From NCBI RefSeq assembly GCF_022965805.1, contig NC_133103.1:32861635-32925634 (forward strand): a DNA stretch of 64,000 nt. The letters run 5' to 3'. Positions within the stretch are counted from its first letter, which is position 1, and each line of letters opens with the position of its first letter. Both the position numbers and the translations under genes were made by a program. The DNA is from Primulina eburnea (Eukaryota > Streptophyta > Magnoliopsida > Lamiales > Gesneriaceae). Below are positions 1 through 10,874 of the stretch, in pieces. The notes beneath the pieces are model-generated. The model saw nothing but the letters and a program-made list of their open reading frames with translations. It was not told the origin of the DNA and searched no databases.

Positions 1-1386
1 CGGACGCTAATCATCTTCTTAATTGTCATTAGGACTAATTTAATCAATTAGAATAAACAGGGTCTAAATTTTTTTTAAATACATTATCAAAAGCGGAACG
101 TAATGGCATACATCTTAATATACACGTCAGTATTAAAAGTACAAATCTTGCACTATATACAATAAGTCTCAACTAAGGTTTAACATCTATATAGCAAGTG
201 TTTAAACCCTATATCTAATCTAAGTCCGTAGTCTACACTCTAACTCGATCTTTCTTCACCTCTGAGACCCTGAACCTGTCCCACCTGTTGCCTTGCACAC
301 ATACAAACACGACAACAGTCGGATAACTCCGGTGAAATATAAATATCCCAGTATAAACAATGTATCAATGCATTCATATAAAAAACATATATAAGAGCAT
401 AAACAAACATTACAACATGTATCTAATCTGACTACATGAATCAATACAACTCTGTACTTAAATCAAGGACTCATTTCTAATCTAGGGATCCCGATCTAAT
501 TTAGACTTTGGTATGCTGTATCGAATGTCTACAATAGACGTCGATCTACATCTAAGCTCATCGATACACCGTAAGTCTAGGGTCTTAGCTGTTCTGTCAA
601 AGACCTGGCGGTTCTGCCCTAGCTAGGATGATCTGCCCTAGACTCGAATTCTTGCTCTACTATAATTCAATAGATTAAACATATCAATCTGATAATTTGC
701 AAATATCAATGCAATGAAATAAAGTATGTGATTTAGGGAAACTTAAGTCAAACATAACTTGAGTTGTGCAATCCCGAATCAACATTTATTTATACCTTTC
801 GTTCTGTTGCTCTAATACAATCGAAGTCTCGATTCAAAGTCTGTCAATGTTCAATGTCCTGTTGTAGCTGTCGTTGCTAGGAACACGGTGCCGTACTCGG
901 ATTTAAAATTGGACGTACGGATCGAAATATAAAGGCGTAAGGATTTTCAACACCATCCTAGAAACCTTTCTCGATTCTTTCTTTTCATCTGACGGAATTT
1001 GAAGGATATACATGTATATATATATCTCCACTTGCATGATAAAGAAACATGTCTCGTTTTTCTTAACTTTCAGTCGGCGATCGGGCGGTCGATCTTTACC
1101 GCTCGAGCGCGGAACCCTCTGTCCGAGACTTACATTTGTTATCCACTGGCGCTCGTGCGGTAATGTTCTACTGCTCGGGCGCCATACTTTCTTTCCGAGC
1201 ACTTTTCTTGTCAAACACTGGCGCTCGGGCGGTCATTTCCTACCGCTCGGGCGCCAACAGTTCTGTCTAAAACTTGTACCCTTCATAAGCTTTAGCCAAT
1301 CTGGTCCCGTGATAGCCCGATTATAATCACATCAATTCAAATTCAATAATCTCCGCTTAACATGATATAAAATATAGGGCATTACA
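1..1386 (-). repeat. Partial LTR of a Ty3/gypsy element, reverse orientation (GypF-related)
   Basis: Read on the minus strand, this LTR starts at 1386 with TGTAATGCCC and runs off the left edge. Its distal part (about 1-80) matches, as reverse complement, the last ~80 bp of the GypF 3' LTR (40500-40581), both holding AGACCCTGTTTAT. Both also carry a GC-rich hairpin unit about 130 bp after the LTR start. No polypurine tract lies to the right of 1386, so this is the outer end of a 5' LTR or a solo LTR. The primer site or TSD that would decide lies outside the window. No coding capacity is seen; the open frames across 900-1326 fall in the hairpin array. Confidence 0.72.
1076..1255 (-). repeat. 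Three hairpin units with exact 72-bp period inside an LTR
   Basis: Units of 36 bp start at 1076, 1148 and 1220. The last has arms GGCGCTCGGGCGGT and ACCGCTCGGGCGCC around an 8-nt loop. The arms pair over 14 positions if two G-U wobbles are allowed in the plus-strand transcript. The ~36 bp between units are AT-richer and less conserved. Related units occur in the GypD LTR (41223 and 41295, again 72 bp apart) and in the GypF LTR (39210). Confidence 0.85.
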
Positions 1387-3870
1387 ACTTAATAAAAACA
1401 TGCATATAATATCGTTTTTCTTTTAAACCAAGAATGCAACATGTCTTTTAAAGTTTTCGTTTAATCATAAAACTCATAAACATTTAAAATAATAAATCAT
1501 AAAATCCATAAACATTTAAAATCAACATTTTAATATATTAAATAATAAAATTTAAAATAACATTTTGACATATTAAATCATATACATTTCCATAAACATT
1601 TAAAATTAACATTTTAACATATAAAATCCATGAACATTTTGAAATAAACATTTTGGCATATTAAATCATAAAAATATCCATAAACATTTAAAATAATCAT
1701 ATTAGCATATAAAACAGCATTCCGACACTGCCATGACGATTACTAATTTTAGGGTGTAAAATTACTGTTTTACCCATAGACGTAAAATTTCACGTTTTTG
1801 ACTTTTTCTTAATTTCATTGACTTTAATATGTCCCAAATAATTATTTATGCTTACATGAATTTTCTCATATTTTTATTTATCTTAAATAGAGAATTTTTA
1901 ATTTAATCTTTAAATATAACATATAATTTTTTTTAAATCCCGAATTAAACCAAACCTTAATATAAAATTCTCAAATTAAAAACTTAGACTTTTAATAATT
2001 ATTTGAGCTTAAATATAATGTTTCATAATTTTAATAAGCCTAAACTAGACGTTTCAATTAATTTTTTTAATTAATATTTCGTGTGACGATTAAATATCGG
2101 ATAAATCCAAAACTCGTTATTTTGACCCCAAATTTTAAACATAGCATTTCTATTATTTATCCTACCTTTGTGAGCCATAAAACACCCCTGTGTACCCATG
2201 GTTGCATATTTAGTTCTTAAATCTCATTTTTGACACATAATTGAACCACCCGACCCATCTCCCAATTTACTTGAGCCATGCCCGAGCCACCTCAAGCCAA
2301 CCCACCTAGAGACCCTACTGACCAGGCCCAACCCATTAATCAGCCTTTAGAACCAAGTTACAGCCCCTGCACCCTAAACCCGAATGCATGCTTGTGTGCG
2401 TGTGTTAGAATCCTAGGTGTATTAGGTTTCTTAGTTGCCTAGGACTCTACCAGTCCTTAACCACATGACCCCTCATGACCCTAACCTTCCCTGGACCATG
2501 CCCTGACCAAGCCTAGACGAGCCCAGTCCGTGGACCCCAAGTACGAAGCTTCTGAATCCAAGGAAACAACCTGTGCTTTCTTTGCTTGCTCCCTCACAGT
2601 TTCCTTGTTTTGGTCGAGCCAACAGTGAGCCAGCCAAACCAGTCTCTAGCCCGACCCCTACCCATGACCCTTGGACCCTGATGAACCACCTAGCTCGCCC
2701 CTAGACCGAGCTGCGGGCCCTTCTTCTTCCCCGAACCGCTTCTGCACGAGTTGCACATCAAGTATACTCCCATTTTTTGCTGCTACCCCCAACCACCGAG
2801 CCACTCGTTGACCCAAACCCTCAAGCACCATCCTAGGACCCTAACGACCTAACCTAGCCCAGCCCAAGCCCTCTGGCCGAGCCCCTCCTCCCTACACAAT
2901 CTTCTGAAACCTGCGCAGCCCCTTGGGCTTTCTCTCGGCTTGTTGGCAAGGACTCATCCCAGCCCCTGGTTTTCGAGTCCTAGCGTGGCTAGGACTCTTC
3001 AGTTGACCCACACATGACCCTTGATACCCCTGGCCCCAATCGAGCCCAAGCCTAGTTATCAAACTCCCATAAACCGAGCATCAAGTTCACATGATAGCAT
3101 GTTGGTGACAACTTTGTGTTTCTGTCTTTGTGCAGCGTTTTTGTTGCTTTTAATGACACTCTAAAACTTGTGTAAATCACCCTTGATCATATCCTAATCA
3201 TGGCAGCCCCTTTAACAGCATGATAGACATGGTTTTGGATGACAAAACAAGCTTTACAAATCACATAAGATGTCCATACAAAAATATAACAAGATGCACC
3301 TATTTTTGTCATGCAAAAACGTTTTTAAATTAATACCATGGTGTGATAGATGTTTGAAGGAAAGAATATGACGTGCCTTTGCATATATAACGCATGAATT
3401 CTCGTTGACGATTGCGAAGAACGGCGACACGAAGACGATGGCTTGAACCCTTGAAACTTTTTGAAATTTTCTTCCCAAAATATTGAAGGTGTGTGAGGCG
3501 TGTATTTGGAGGATTTTTGAGGGTGTGTGGCGTGAGTTTGTGAGGGGTTTGGGGTGGGATTAACATATTTTATAGTTAATAATTCCTTAATTAAGCTTAG
3601 GCCCATTAAGCATACAAATTAGGCACATTAAACCTTAATTAGAATTAAAATAATTTTGTTTAATAAAATTTGTGAATTTATTAGCCGGGTTGTCAAAACG
3701 TTCGTATTTTTGTTGAAAATCCAACACCAATAAAAATTACGTCCCGACATATAAAATCACCTCAAAACTCCTTATTTTCAAAAATATGAAAAAGCATCAC
3801 CCATATTTTAAAATAATTAAAAACAATTATTTAATAAAAATATTTAGGCCCATTAAGCATACAAATTAGG
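1387..3870 (-). repeat. Non-coding LTR-like remnant, probably reverse orientation
   Basis: This 2.5-kb stretch holds no credible gene. An AT-rich part (1387-2200) is followed by a proline-codon-like CCC/GACC-rich part (2200-3060) and a GTGTG-rich part (3480-3560). The order and composition resemble the TekC-family solo LTR read in the same direction (45550-47000), including short phrases such as 'ttacccctgg'-type runs and a GTCCCxxxTxxAA segment. I infer an old, diverged Tekay-like LTR whose ends I cannot define. A 26-bp string at 3598-3623 recurs at 3845-3870, exactly at the junction with the SINE-like cluster. Confidence 0.4.
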
Positions 3871-3874
3871 TACC

Positions 3875-4132
3875 AGGATTGTGCCAAGTATCTATATATC
3901 CATGTGATCTTGGGTTCGATCCTGGGGAGGCACAAACTTAAGTTCATGGGCTTAAGAGTTCTATGAGTAACCCATACGACGCCTATGGAAAGCCCGTGAG
4001 TGACACCACAGGGTGGGCAACCCCACTGGGCCTACGGGCCAAGTCACAAGATCGGGATAGCCTTGGGTCGATTGGGGCAGTGGGCCGTATGGGCGGTCCA
4101 CTGGGCCTGTAATGGGTCGTTACAATAAAAGG
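3875..4132 (+). mobile_element. SINE-like unit 1 (tRNA-related, Pol III B box)
   Basis: The unit starts AGGATTGTGCCAAG and holds GGTTCGATCC near 3911-3922, a good match to the Pol III B box. It ends GGGTCGTTACAATAAAAGG. It is almost identical to unit 3, 458 bp downstream, with two substitutions seen over about 250 bp. No tRNA cloverleaf could be drawn, so this is not a tRNA gene. A SINE is the best guess. A short TG...CA element with terminal inverted repeats is an alternative. Confidence 0.5.
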
Positions 4133-4331
4133 CCCCTTTTATTGTAACGACCCAAGGCTATCCCGATCTTGGGCTCTGCTCTATGGGCCTTAGTCCCTCT
4201 GGAACTCTTCCCTCACGGGCTTTCCATAGGCATCGTTACTCATAGGACTCTCCACACGAGGTTGGTGGAGTGATACCTCCCCAAGTCTCGAACCCATGAC
4301 CTCCTGGCTTAAGTACATTGTTCAAAGAGGC
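4133..4331 (-). mobile_element. SINE-like unit 2, inverted and diverged relative of units 1 and 3
   Basis: Read on the minus strand, the unit carries TTAAGCCAGGAGGTCATGG followed by GGTTCGAGAC (B-box-like). It then shares with unit 1 the phrases CCTATGGAAAGCCCGTGAG and GATCGGGATAGCCTTGGG, and the same end GGGTCGTTACAATAAAAGG. Its end abuts the end of unit 1 and makes a perfect inverted repeat at 4114-4152. Units 2 and 3 together run from TGTAACGACCC at 4143 to a matching GTTACA at 4582. No TSD was found for that span. Confidence 0.45.
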
Positions 4332-4584
4332 TAGGATTGTGCCAAGTATCTATATATCCATGTGATCTTGGGTTCGATCCTGGGGAGGCACAAACTTAAG
4401 TTCATGGGCTTAAGATTTCTATGAGTAACCCATACGACGCCTATGGAAAGCCCGTGAGTGACACCACAGGGTGGGCAACCCCACTGGGCCTACGGGCCAA
4501 GTCACAAGATCGGGATAGCCTTGGGTCGATTGGGGCAGTGGGCCGTATGGGCGGTCCACTGGGCCTGTAATGGATCGTTACAAT
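4332..4584 (+). mobile_element. SINE-like unit 3, near-identical copy of unit 1
   Basis: The unit repeats unit 1 at a constant offset of 458 bp, without indels. The only differences seen are at about 4411 (g to t) and 4574 (g to a). Its right end lies directly against the truncated pol of TekB, just after RNase H, so the SINE-like cluster marks the breakpoint of that element. Confidence 0.5.
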
Positions 4585-4587
4585 TTC

Positions 4588-6422
4588 TGCACTGAAAACT
4601 GTGATACGACTGCAACTTTTCTTCTCAAGGCGTCTGCCACAACATTAGCTTTCCGCGGATGGTAGCTAATCTCACAATCGTAGTCTTTTACCAACTAACA
4701 ATCACCGTCTTTGTCTCATATTCAATTATTTATGTGTGAAGAAATATTTGAGACTCTTGTGATCAGTGAATATCTCGCATTTCTCGTCGTACAAATAATG
4801 TCTCCAAATCTTCAATGCAAAGACAACTGCAGATAACTCAAGATCATGAGTCGGGTAGTTCTTCTCATGCACTTTCAACTGTCTAGAGACATAAGCCATA
4901 ACACGACCATGCAGTATCAACACTGCGCCTAAACCGCGCTTAGAAGAATCGGTGTGTAGCACAAAATTGCCTTTCCCTGCTGGCATGGCTAACAATGGCG
5001 CTGAAATAATAGCTTGCTTTAAAGTATCAAAACTCTTCTGACATTCATCACACCATACAAATTTAGCATTTTTTTTGTCAATGAGGTGAGTGGCACTGTT
5101 GTCGAAGAAAATCCCTGAATAAATTTCCTGTAGTAGCCTGCTAGGCCTAAGAAACTGCGGATCTATGATGCATTCTTGGGCTCAACCCATTCCTTAACTG
5201 CCATTACCTTAGCTGGATCCACCTCAATGCCACTGCTAAATATTATATGACCCAAAAACGCTATCTTCTCCAATCAAAATTCACACTTAATGAATTTTAC
5301 AAACAACTTGTGACTCTGAAAGATCTGCAAAATTGTACCCAAATGCTGAAGGTACTTTTCATGGCTCTTCGAGTATTTGAGAATTTCGTCAATGAACACT
5401 ATGACGAACTGATCTTGGTAGGGCTGAAATACTCGATTCATGAGGTCCATAAATATCGCTGGAGCATTCGTCAGTCCAAATGACATCATTAAGAACTCTT
5501 AGTGCCCATATCTGGTCCTGAAAGCTGTTTTATGAACATCCGTGTCTTTTACCTTCAGCTGATGGTACTCTGATCGTAGATCTATCTTAGAGAACAATGT
5601 GGCTCCCTGCAACTGATCGAACAAGTCCTCGATCCTTGGAAGTGGGTATTTTTTCTTGATTGTTACCTTGTTCAAATCTCGATAATCGATACATAGCCTC
5701 ATGCTCCCATCTTTCTTCTTTACAAAGAGCAGTGGTTTTCCCCATGGTGAGAAACTAGGGCGGATAAATTCCTTGTCAAGAAGCCCCTGAATTTGCTATT
5801 TGCGTTCTAACATCTCAGCTGGAGCTAATCGGTACGGTGCCTGACACAAGATCAATGGAAAATTTCACCTCTCTCTCTGGTGGAAGGCATGTGACGTCAT
5901 CTGGAAAGACGTCGGGAAAAACTCAAACTACTGGTACATCAGATATAGATGGAGTGGGTACGTCAGGCGCTGAAACAATACTGGCCAAGAAAGCTTGACA
6001 ACCCTTATGAATAAGTCTCCGTGCTTGCATGCAAGAGATCATGCGAGAGAAACTCCTCCATCTATCCGACTCAAAGAGAAACTGCTCCATGCCCAACGGT
6101 CTTACCAACACTGACCTTTTCTGAAAGTCAATAGCAATTCTGTTCTTCGTCAGCCATTCCATTCCCAAGATAATATCAAATTCTGGCATCGGCAACACGA
6201 TCAGATCGGTATACACCAGGTGGCCTTGCAATTCGAGATCGATGTCTCTGACCATGCTAGTAGCTGACAATTCTTACCCTGATGGGACTGTCACTGAATA
6301 GTTCACGTTGAGTCCAATAGACTTGAAATCCAGATGATTAGCAAAGATCTCCGAAATAAAAGAGTGAGTGGTCCCTGAATCTAACAAGGCCTTCTTGGCT
6401 TCCCTCTTTATGAAAATATTTC
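4588..6422 (-). pseudogene. pol: TekB pol remnant: protease, reverse transcriptase, RNase H
   Basis: Read on the minus strand, exon 2 starts at 6422 and reaches the aspartic protease site DSGTTHSFIS at about 6390-6355. The ILGMEW flap region lies near 6170. RT follows from about 5800, with [11 protein letters not shown] and [14 protein letters not shown]. The catalytic box reads FIDEILKYS, so the second Asp of the usual FIDD is changed to Glu. RNase H (4995-4726) keeps [13 protein letters not shown] and [10 protein letters not shown]. The chain breaks off near 4588 just after the VADALS-type segment, and integrase is missing. Several frame changes and stops separate the blocks. The protein would have processed Gag-Pol and copied element RNA in cytoplasmic particles. 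Confidence 0.85.
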
Positions 6423-6598
6423 CTGAGAGGCGTTATCACAACACAAAAACTTATATCCCAAAATTCTAATCTTAACCTCAAGCACAGTAGAAATTTATAT
6501 CCCAAGTCACCAAAATATTAACTAACACACTAATAATCCCAAATAAAATTCAAAACATGCATAGCAAGAATAATGCGGTGCTGAATTAAATTAGTTAC
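6423..6598 (-). other. Putative intron at the TekB gag-protease junction (176 bp)
   Basis: On the minus strand, gag ends in a codon split after its first base at 6599, followed by GTAACTAATTTAATTC, and the segment ends CCTCTCAG at 6423. Removing it restores one frame from the TLLIG gag tail into NIFIKR...DSGTTHSFIS. Position and phase (1) match the putative introns of TekA and TekC. Splicing is inferred; no transcript data are available. Confidence 0.6.
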
Positions 6599-7640
6599 CA
6601 ATCAGCAGGGTTGTGTCTGGGTTCGCCTCCTCTGCCTGCATGGTGAACACTCTACCCTGGGTCGGATGCCTCCACTGTGGGAAGTCCTTCAATATATGAT
6701 CGCTTGCTCCGCACTTGAATAATTTGCCTGATCTAGATAAACACTGTCCCGGATGCTGACGGTTGCACTTCGGGCACACTGGGTACTTACCGGGACTTTG
6801 AGGAGCCTTTTTCTGAGGAATAGGACCCTTGCTTTTGGCGGTCCATGAAATGGTCTCTTCCCCTACTGTCCTGGGAAATGCTTCTTAAACTGAGGTCTCT
6901 GCTGCTGCTGCTGCTGAGGTGCCTGATAGGGCCTATTGCCCTGCCTATCAACTTCTATGACCCTCTGGTCTTGCTCTGCCGCCAAGGCTCTAGACACGAC
7001 AATGACATAGGTTGTAGGACCAGCAACTCTTACATAACGACCCAAGATCGGCCGCAAGACATCCATAAAATGCCTCAGCTTCTCCTGAGCATCATTAGCA
7101 ATCAGGGGCACAAAGTGACACCCCCCCTCGAACTTCCTCACAAACTCTGCAACGCTGTTGTCTCCCTATTGCAGCGTCATGAACTCTCTAGTCAATCTGG
7201 AGCATACTTACTCAATGAAGTACTTGGAGTAGAAGACTTCCTTGAATCCATCCCAAGAAAGGGTCTGCAAATTCACCAATAGAGAAGCGCTCTCCCATCA
7301 CATTCTAGCATCTCTTGTCAGTAGAAAGGTGGCGCATCTGACCCTATCTGCATCCTGCATCTCCATAAATGCAAAAATTAGCTTGATGGACTTAATCCAT
7401 CCTTCAGCTATCATCGGGTCAGTAGTCCTCGAGAACTCCTTCGGATCCATCATCTTAAACCTCTCATAGACTGCCTCCAGTCTGGGCCTCGCCCCTGTGT
7501 CCACTGCAGCCTGATTCCCCGCAAACTATGCGAAGAACTGAGTCATTCCTGCCAGCATCTGAGCCTGCAGATCTTGCGGTGGACGAGGAGGAGTGGCCCT
7601 CTCCCCATCCTAAAGCTCTCTATCCTCATCCCTTTCTCCT
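6599..7640 (-). pseudogene. gag: TekB gag remnant
   Basis: Gag would form the nucleocapsid-like particle shell and bind element RNA. Blocks in order on the minus strand are: a start region (7640-7510) whose MPPRR-type beginning is lost; the capsid core with YERFKMMDPKEFS (about 7470-7430) and FEGGCHFVPLIANDA (7140-7090); a Gln-rich linker; and a nucleocapsid zinc knuckle near 6720. The knuckle reads FKCGASDHILKDFP, so the first and last Cys of the usual CX2CX4HX4C are lost. At least one stop lies in the N-terminal part, and the frame changes several times. Confidence 0.8.
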
Positions 7641-7851
7641 GAAGTTCCAAAATTTTCCCAACACATAAACCCAACATGAATGAACATACTAGTAATATCA
7701 TAAGATGTACGTAATTTTAACTCAAACATGCACATGCTGAAATCGTGACTTGATGCTTACTATGTAAAATAATTTAAAACTTACAGACTTGAGGTGTGAA
7801 TTTGTGAGCTTCTATCAACTGGCAGTAGGCATAACATTTTACAAGAACACC
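7641..7851 (-). other. TekB untranslated leader
   Basis: About 210 bp lie between the primer site and gag. A similar leader in TekA ends at an ATG inside CAGTATGCCTCC. In TekB the matching stretch lacks that ATG. No other feature is seen. Confidence 0.5.
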
Positions 7852-7863
7852 GCTCTGATACCA
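7852..7863 (-). other. TekB primer-binding site (initiator tRNA-Met)
   Basis: The minus strand reads TGGTATCAGAGC, complementary to the 3' end of plant initiator tRNA-Met. It lies two bases from the LTR 3' end (7866), which fixes the LTR boundary and the orientation of the element. Confidence 0.92.
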
Positions 7864-8182
7864 ACTGTAACGTACCGTACATTTAAACTACTTTAAAATA
7901 TGCGGAAAATAAAAATTTTCTTAGTTAAATAGAAACCTTCAAATTTCGATAACAATAAACTGATCATTCAAAATATTTTCCATGAAAAGATCACAAATAA
8001 AGTTTGCTAAAACACTTGTTTAAATATCGTAAACAATAACGTGAAATCAGAGTATTTGAAACATTACAAAATTTCTTAAAAACATGGGCGGTCCTCATGT
8101 TTAGCCTCCTCCTCAGTCCAAGCCGGCTCATTAGTCCCCACCCCTCGTCTCCTCAAAGTCATCATCACCTGCATCGATCAAA

Positions 8183-8203
8183 TCTAGTGAGTCTAAAGAC
8201 TCA
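8183..8203 (-). promoter_or_regulatory. Conserved LTR palindrome TGAGTCTTTAGACTCA in TekB
   Basis: The minus strand has a 6-bp perfect inverted repeat around TTTA followed by CTAGA, 337 bp from the LTR 3' end. The same motif lies at 322-334 bp from the end in TekA, TekC and the solo LTR. The function is unknown. The spacing suggests a transcript-start, leader or 3'-end signal. Confidence 0.6.
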
Positions 8204-8485
8204 ACATATATAAACTGGAGATAGCAAGTACTACATAATAAAACCACTTGCATCTTTTAAGTAAGGCTTACATACTTGAACGTAGTAGCATAAACGTAGA
8301 CGTGCCATCATCATAAAACTTTTCTTAAACATACTTGCATCATACATACTTGAACATACATAACATCGTTTTGCGTATATATATATTTCAGAGCAAGTGA
8401 CCCATACATAAATGTGCCCGATCAGACTAAACCACAGTGCTTGGCTGGCAGGAAAAATCCACTACCACATACATGAGATCCCCGA

Positions 8486-8566
8486 TCATGCTTTACCGGG
8501 TGGATTGGTCCTTCGTCATGCTTTACCGCTATCCAATACTGATCTAAACCTGGTCATGCTTTACTG
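8486..8566 (-). repeat. Short hairpin repeats in the TekB LTR
   Basis: TCATGCTTTACC occurs at 8486, 8517 and 8553. The first is framed by CCG and CGG, so it can fold. This place, about 620-700 bp from the LTR 3' end, is where TekA, TekC and the solo LTR carry hairpin repeats of different sequence. Confidence 0.55.
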
Positions 8567-10385
8567 AGGTGGAGAGGTCATCGGCTACGTTCACAAACTT
8601 TCAAACCCGTTCATAATTTGGTCACAAGACATTTAGCATACCTCAAAAATATAAAATATTTTCTTTTGCACGTCGAACATACTTACATGACATTGAGGGA
8701 CTCGTTGGATCTCGCTTGAGGCCACTGCTGCACGTACTAACACGAGTTCAAACATAACTTAGACGTATTAGTCCTTCTCACACCCAAAACGACAAATTTC
8801 CTTATGAATTGTCCTCGTTTAATCATCGTACTAAATCATTACATCAAACCCCAAAACAATCCCACAAAATACAATTATTACTTTTTTTAAAGGAAAACAC
8901 AGACCCCGTGTAAGGGTCCGGGTAGGGGTTTGGGTAGGTGCTGGAATTGTAAACCAAGGGAGAAACACTACACTTATGGCTTATTCCTCATAACTCGATC
9001 ATACGGACCGTGAACCAATGCCTTGAGACCCATCCTAGGATGCTATGACACTTATTCAAACTCAAACAAACACCCCAAAACAACTACGCATCACAAACAA
9101 CACAACCTAATCCGTGAACATGACATTTGACACCAACACGCATTCTACGACTTCTAATGCAAACAAGTGCCTATCGATGCGAATTGACATACCAAAAACC
9201 ATCCCAACATCGTACTAAACATACTTAAATGCAACAGCCAACACCCGTCAATCCCAAACGAAGTCTGCAACCATAAAACTTCAAAAACGCGTCAAGAACG
9301 CATTTTTCAGGAAAACGTAGTTTGGGTATTCCCACGAAAACGTTCATAACTCACTAATTTACTGTAAAATCGAAAATATTGAAAAGTTCTATGTTTATAT
9401 GTTGAAAGTTTTCCATAAAATTGTCCAAAAAGTCGCAGTAATTAAAATGATAGCAAATTTCTTGGTTTAGATCCAAAAATGTTTCAAAAATTGATCCAAA
9501 AATTTTTTGCTCAAACTTTGTACATCATACATGGACTTTTACGTTTAATAAACATCACAACACATAATATGACAAGATCGACGCAAGAATAATAAAATAT
9601 ACATGCCTTTTGATATTTAACGTTACCGAAACGACGACACCGAAGCGGGAAAGATGCGAGGGTTGATCTGGGACGAACGTGGCACGATTTTCTTGAAGAA
9701 ACCCAATGAAAATTTCTAGAAAAATGAAGGAAAAAGGAGGCTGGTGCTATCGATTTTATAACCCTAAGGTTTCTCTAAAAATAAGAAATGAAACAATGAA
9801 AAATGAAGGTGTGTGTGTGTGTCTAGGTGTGGTAACGTGTCTGTGTGTTAATTAGGGTAAAATTATTTCTTAATTAACTAATTAAAAATGCTAATTAAAA
9901 ATTTAATCCACACTAACCTTAACCAATCCCTTAATTAAAATAAAGTACACACTTGCTAGACTTTAAAGGTTTTAAAAATCTTAAAATCTCTAAATAAATA
10001 AATTAGGCTTTAAAATTACTAAAACTTTAATAAATCATTTAAAATACCCCAATCTTAACTTAAAATAAAATAACACATTTTAAAATTGACAAAAATCGTC
10101 GCCGGTCTCTTTTCCTCGATCCCGCATAGAATAATCGCCTGAAACATGAAACTCAAAGAAACATTTTAATGTGCATCACATTAAAATAATGCAATTTAAT
10201 AAATCATGTATCGCTAAAAATCATTATAAACTTAAATAAATAATTTAACAATTTAAGTAAATGCATGGGTTTTACGTGTACTGAATTTGAGCTATACAGT
10301 TTTGGTGCACTAGGACTCCTACTCCTTCTAGGAACATTACATCCCCCTAACCATCTACCAGAACTGACCCTCACCGAGCCTAGAC

Positions 10386-10650
10386 CACTTTATTATTCTC
10401 TATATTATTAATAAAAGATTTTTCTTGTATACAGTTACTACATTCTTCTAGATCTGAAATTTCTATTTCATTATCTAAAATTTCTTCTGAATTATAAAAT
10501 TATGAAGAATTCTCAGATTCACTATGAAACTCTTGATTTGAATCCATTATTATTTTAAATAATGTTTCTTTAAGATTTTCATCTATATCTAAATCATTAA
10601 ATTTATTTTTAGCCCAACATTGATTTAATGTCCTGACTTTTTACATGCTA
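10386..10650 (-). pseudogene. Possible endogenous pararetrovirus coat-region remnant
   Basis: Read on the minus strand, an AT-rich stretch translates to an acidic, Asn/Glu/Ser-rich peptide with one stop (near 10500). It follows a Cys-containing segment and is followed by a CSNC motif. This resembles the acidic tail after the coat-protein zinc finger in plant Caulimoviridae. There is no RT or movement domain beside it and the match is from memory of composition only. It could equally be a chance AT-rich frame. Confidence 0.25.
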
Positions 10651-10869
10651 GGATAGGACCTAATTGCATGCTAGGATATTTTGTGTTGATGATTGTAATA
10701 ATTATCAAATTTCAAGTGGGCTTGGTTTATAGCCCGTTCCCACACCATGAGATGTATCCCTATTTGCCATGGATATTTAATTTTAAATATTAGTATAGTG
10801 GAAGAACAAGATTGGAAGATGGTGGCTTTGATGATTATGAAGATCGAAGACATGTAAATATTGGAAGCT
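10651..10869. other. Non-coding sequence, left half of the TekC target site
   Basis: No gene is seen. The sequence is contiguous with 22360 onward once TekC is removed, so both belong to one pre-insertion locus, probably the upstream region of CopH. Confidence 0.5.
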
Positions 10870-10874
10870 TATGT
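10870..10874. other. TekC target-site duplication, left copy (TATGT)
   Basis: TATGT directly precedes the LTR start TGTAGAACCC and recurs exactly after the 3' LTR at 22355-22359. Confidence 0.95.

Larger units (their letters stand above)
4588..10298 (-). mobile_element. TekB: Tekay/Del-like Ty3 retrotransposon, 3'-truncated
   Basis: On the minus strand the order is 5' LTR (10298-7866), primer site (7863-7852), leader, gag, putative intron, protease, RT and RNase H. The element stops at 4588. Integrase, the C-terminal region, the polypurine tract and the 3' LTR are absent, and the SINE-like cluster lies at the break. The LTR and coding region are close relatives of TekA. Every coding segment carries stops or frameshifts, so it is dead. 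The right flank GTTTT (10299-10303) would be the TSD, but its partner is lost. Confidence 0.85.
7866..10298 (-). repeat. TekB 5' LTR (2433 bp)
   Basis: On the minus strand it begins TGTATAGCTCAAATTC at 10298 and ends CGGTACGTTACA at 7866. The start parallels the TekA LTR (TGTAGTGCCCAAATTC) and so does the end. It carries three copies of TCATGCTTTACC (8486, 8517, 8553) and the shared palindrome TGAGTCTTTAGACTCA (8203-8188). Promoter and polyadenylation functions of an LTR are expected here but cannot be located by eye. Confidence 0.85.

Noticed and set aside
1076..1255. Regular 36-bp repeats with 36-bp spacers that could suggest a CRISPR array
   Set aside because: Only three imperfect units, in an LTR of a plant retrotransposon, with no cas genes; spacers are related to each other.
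3900..3925. Possible tRNA gene from the GGTTCGATCC B box
   Set aside because: No acceptor stem, D arm or anticodon arm can be formed; the unit is repeated and SINE-like.
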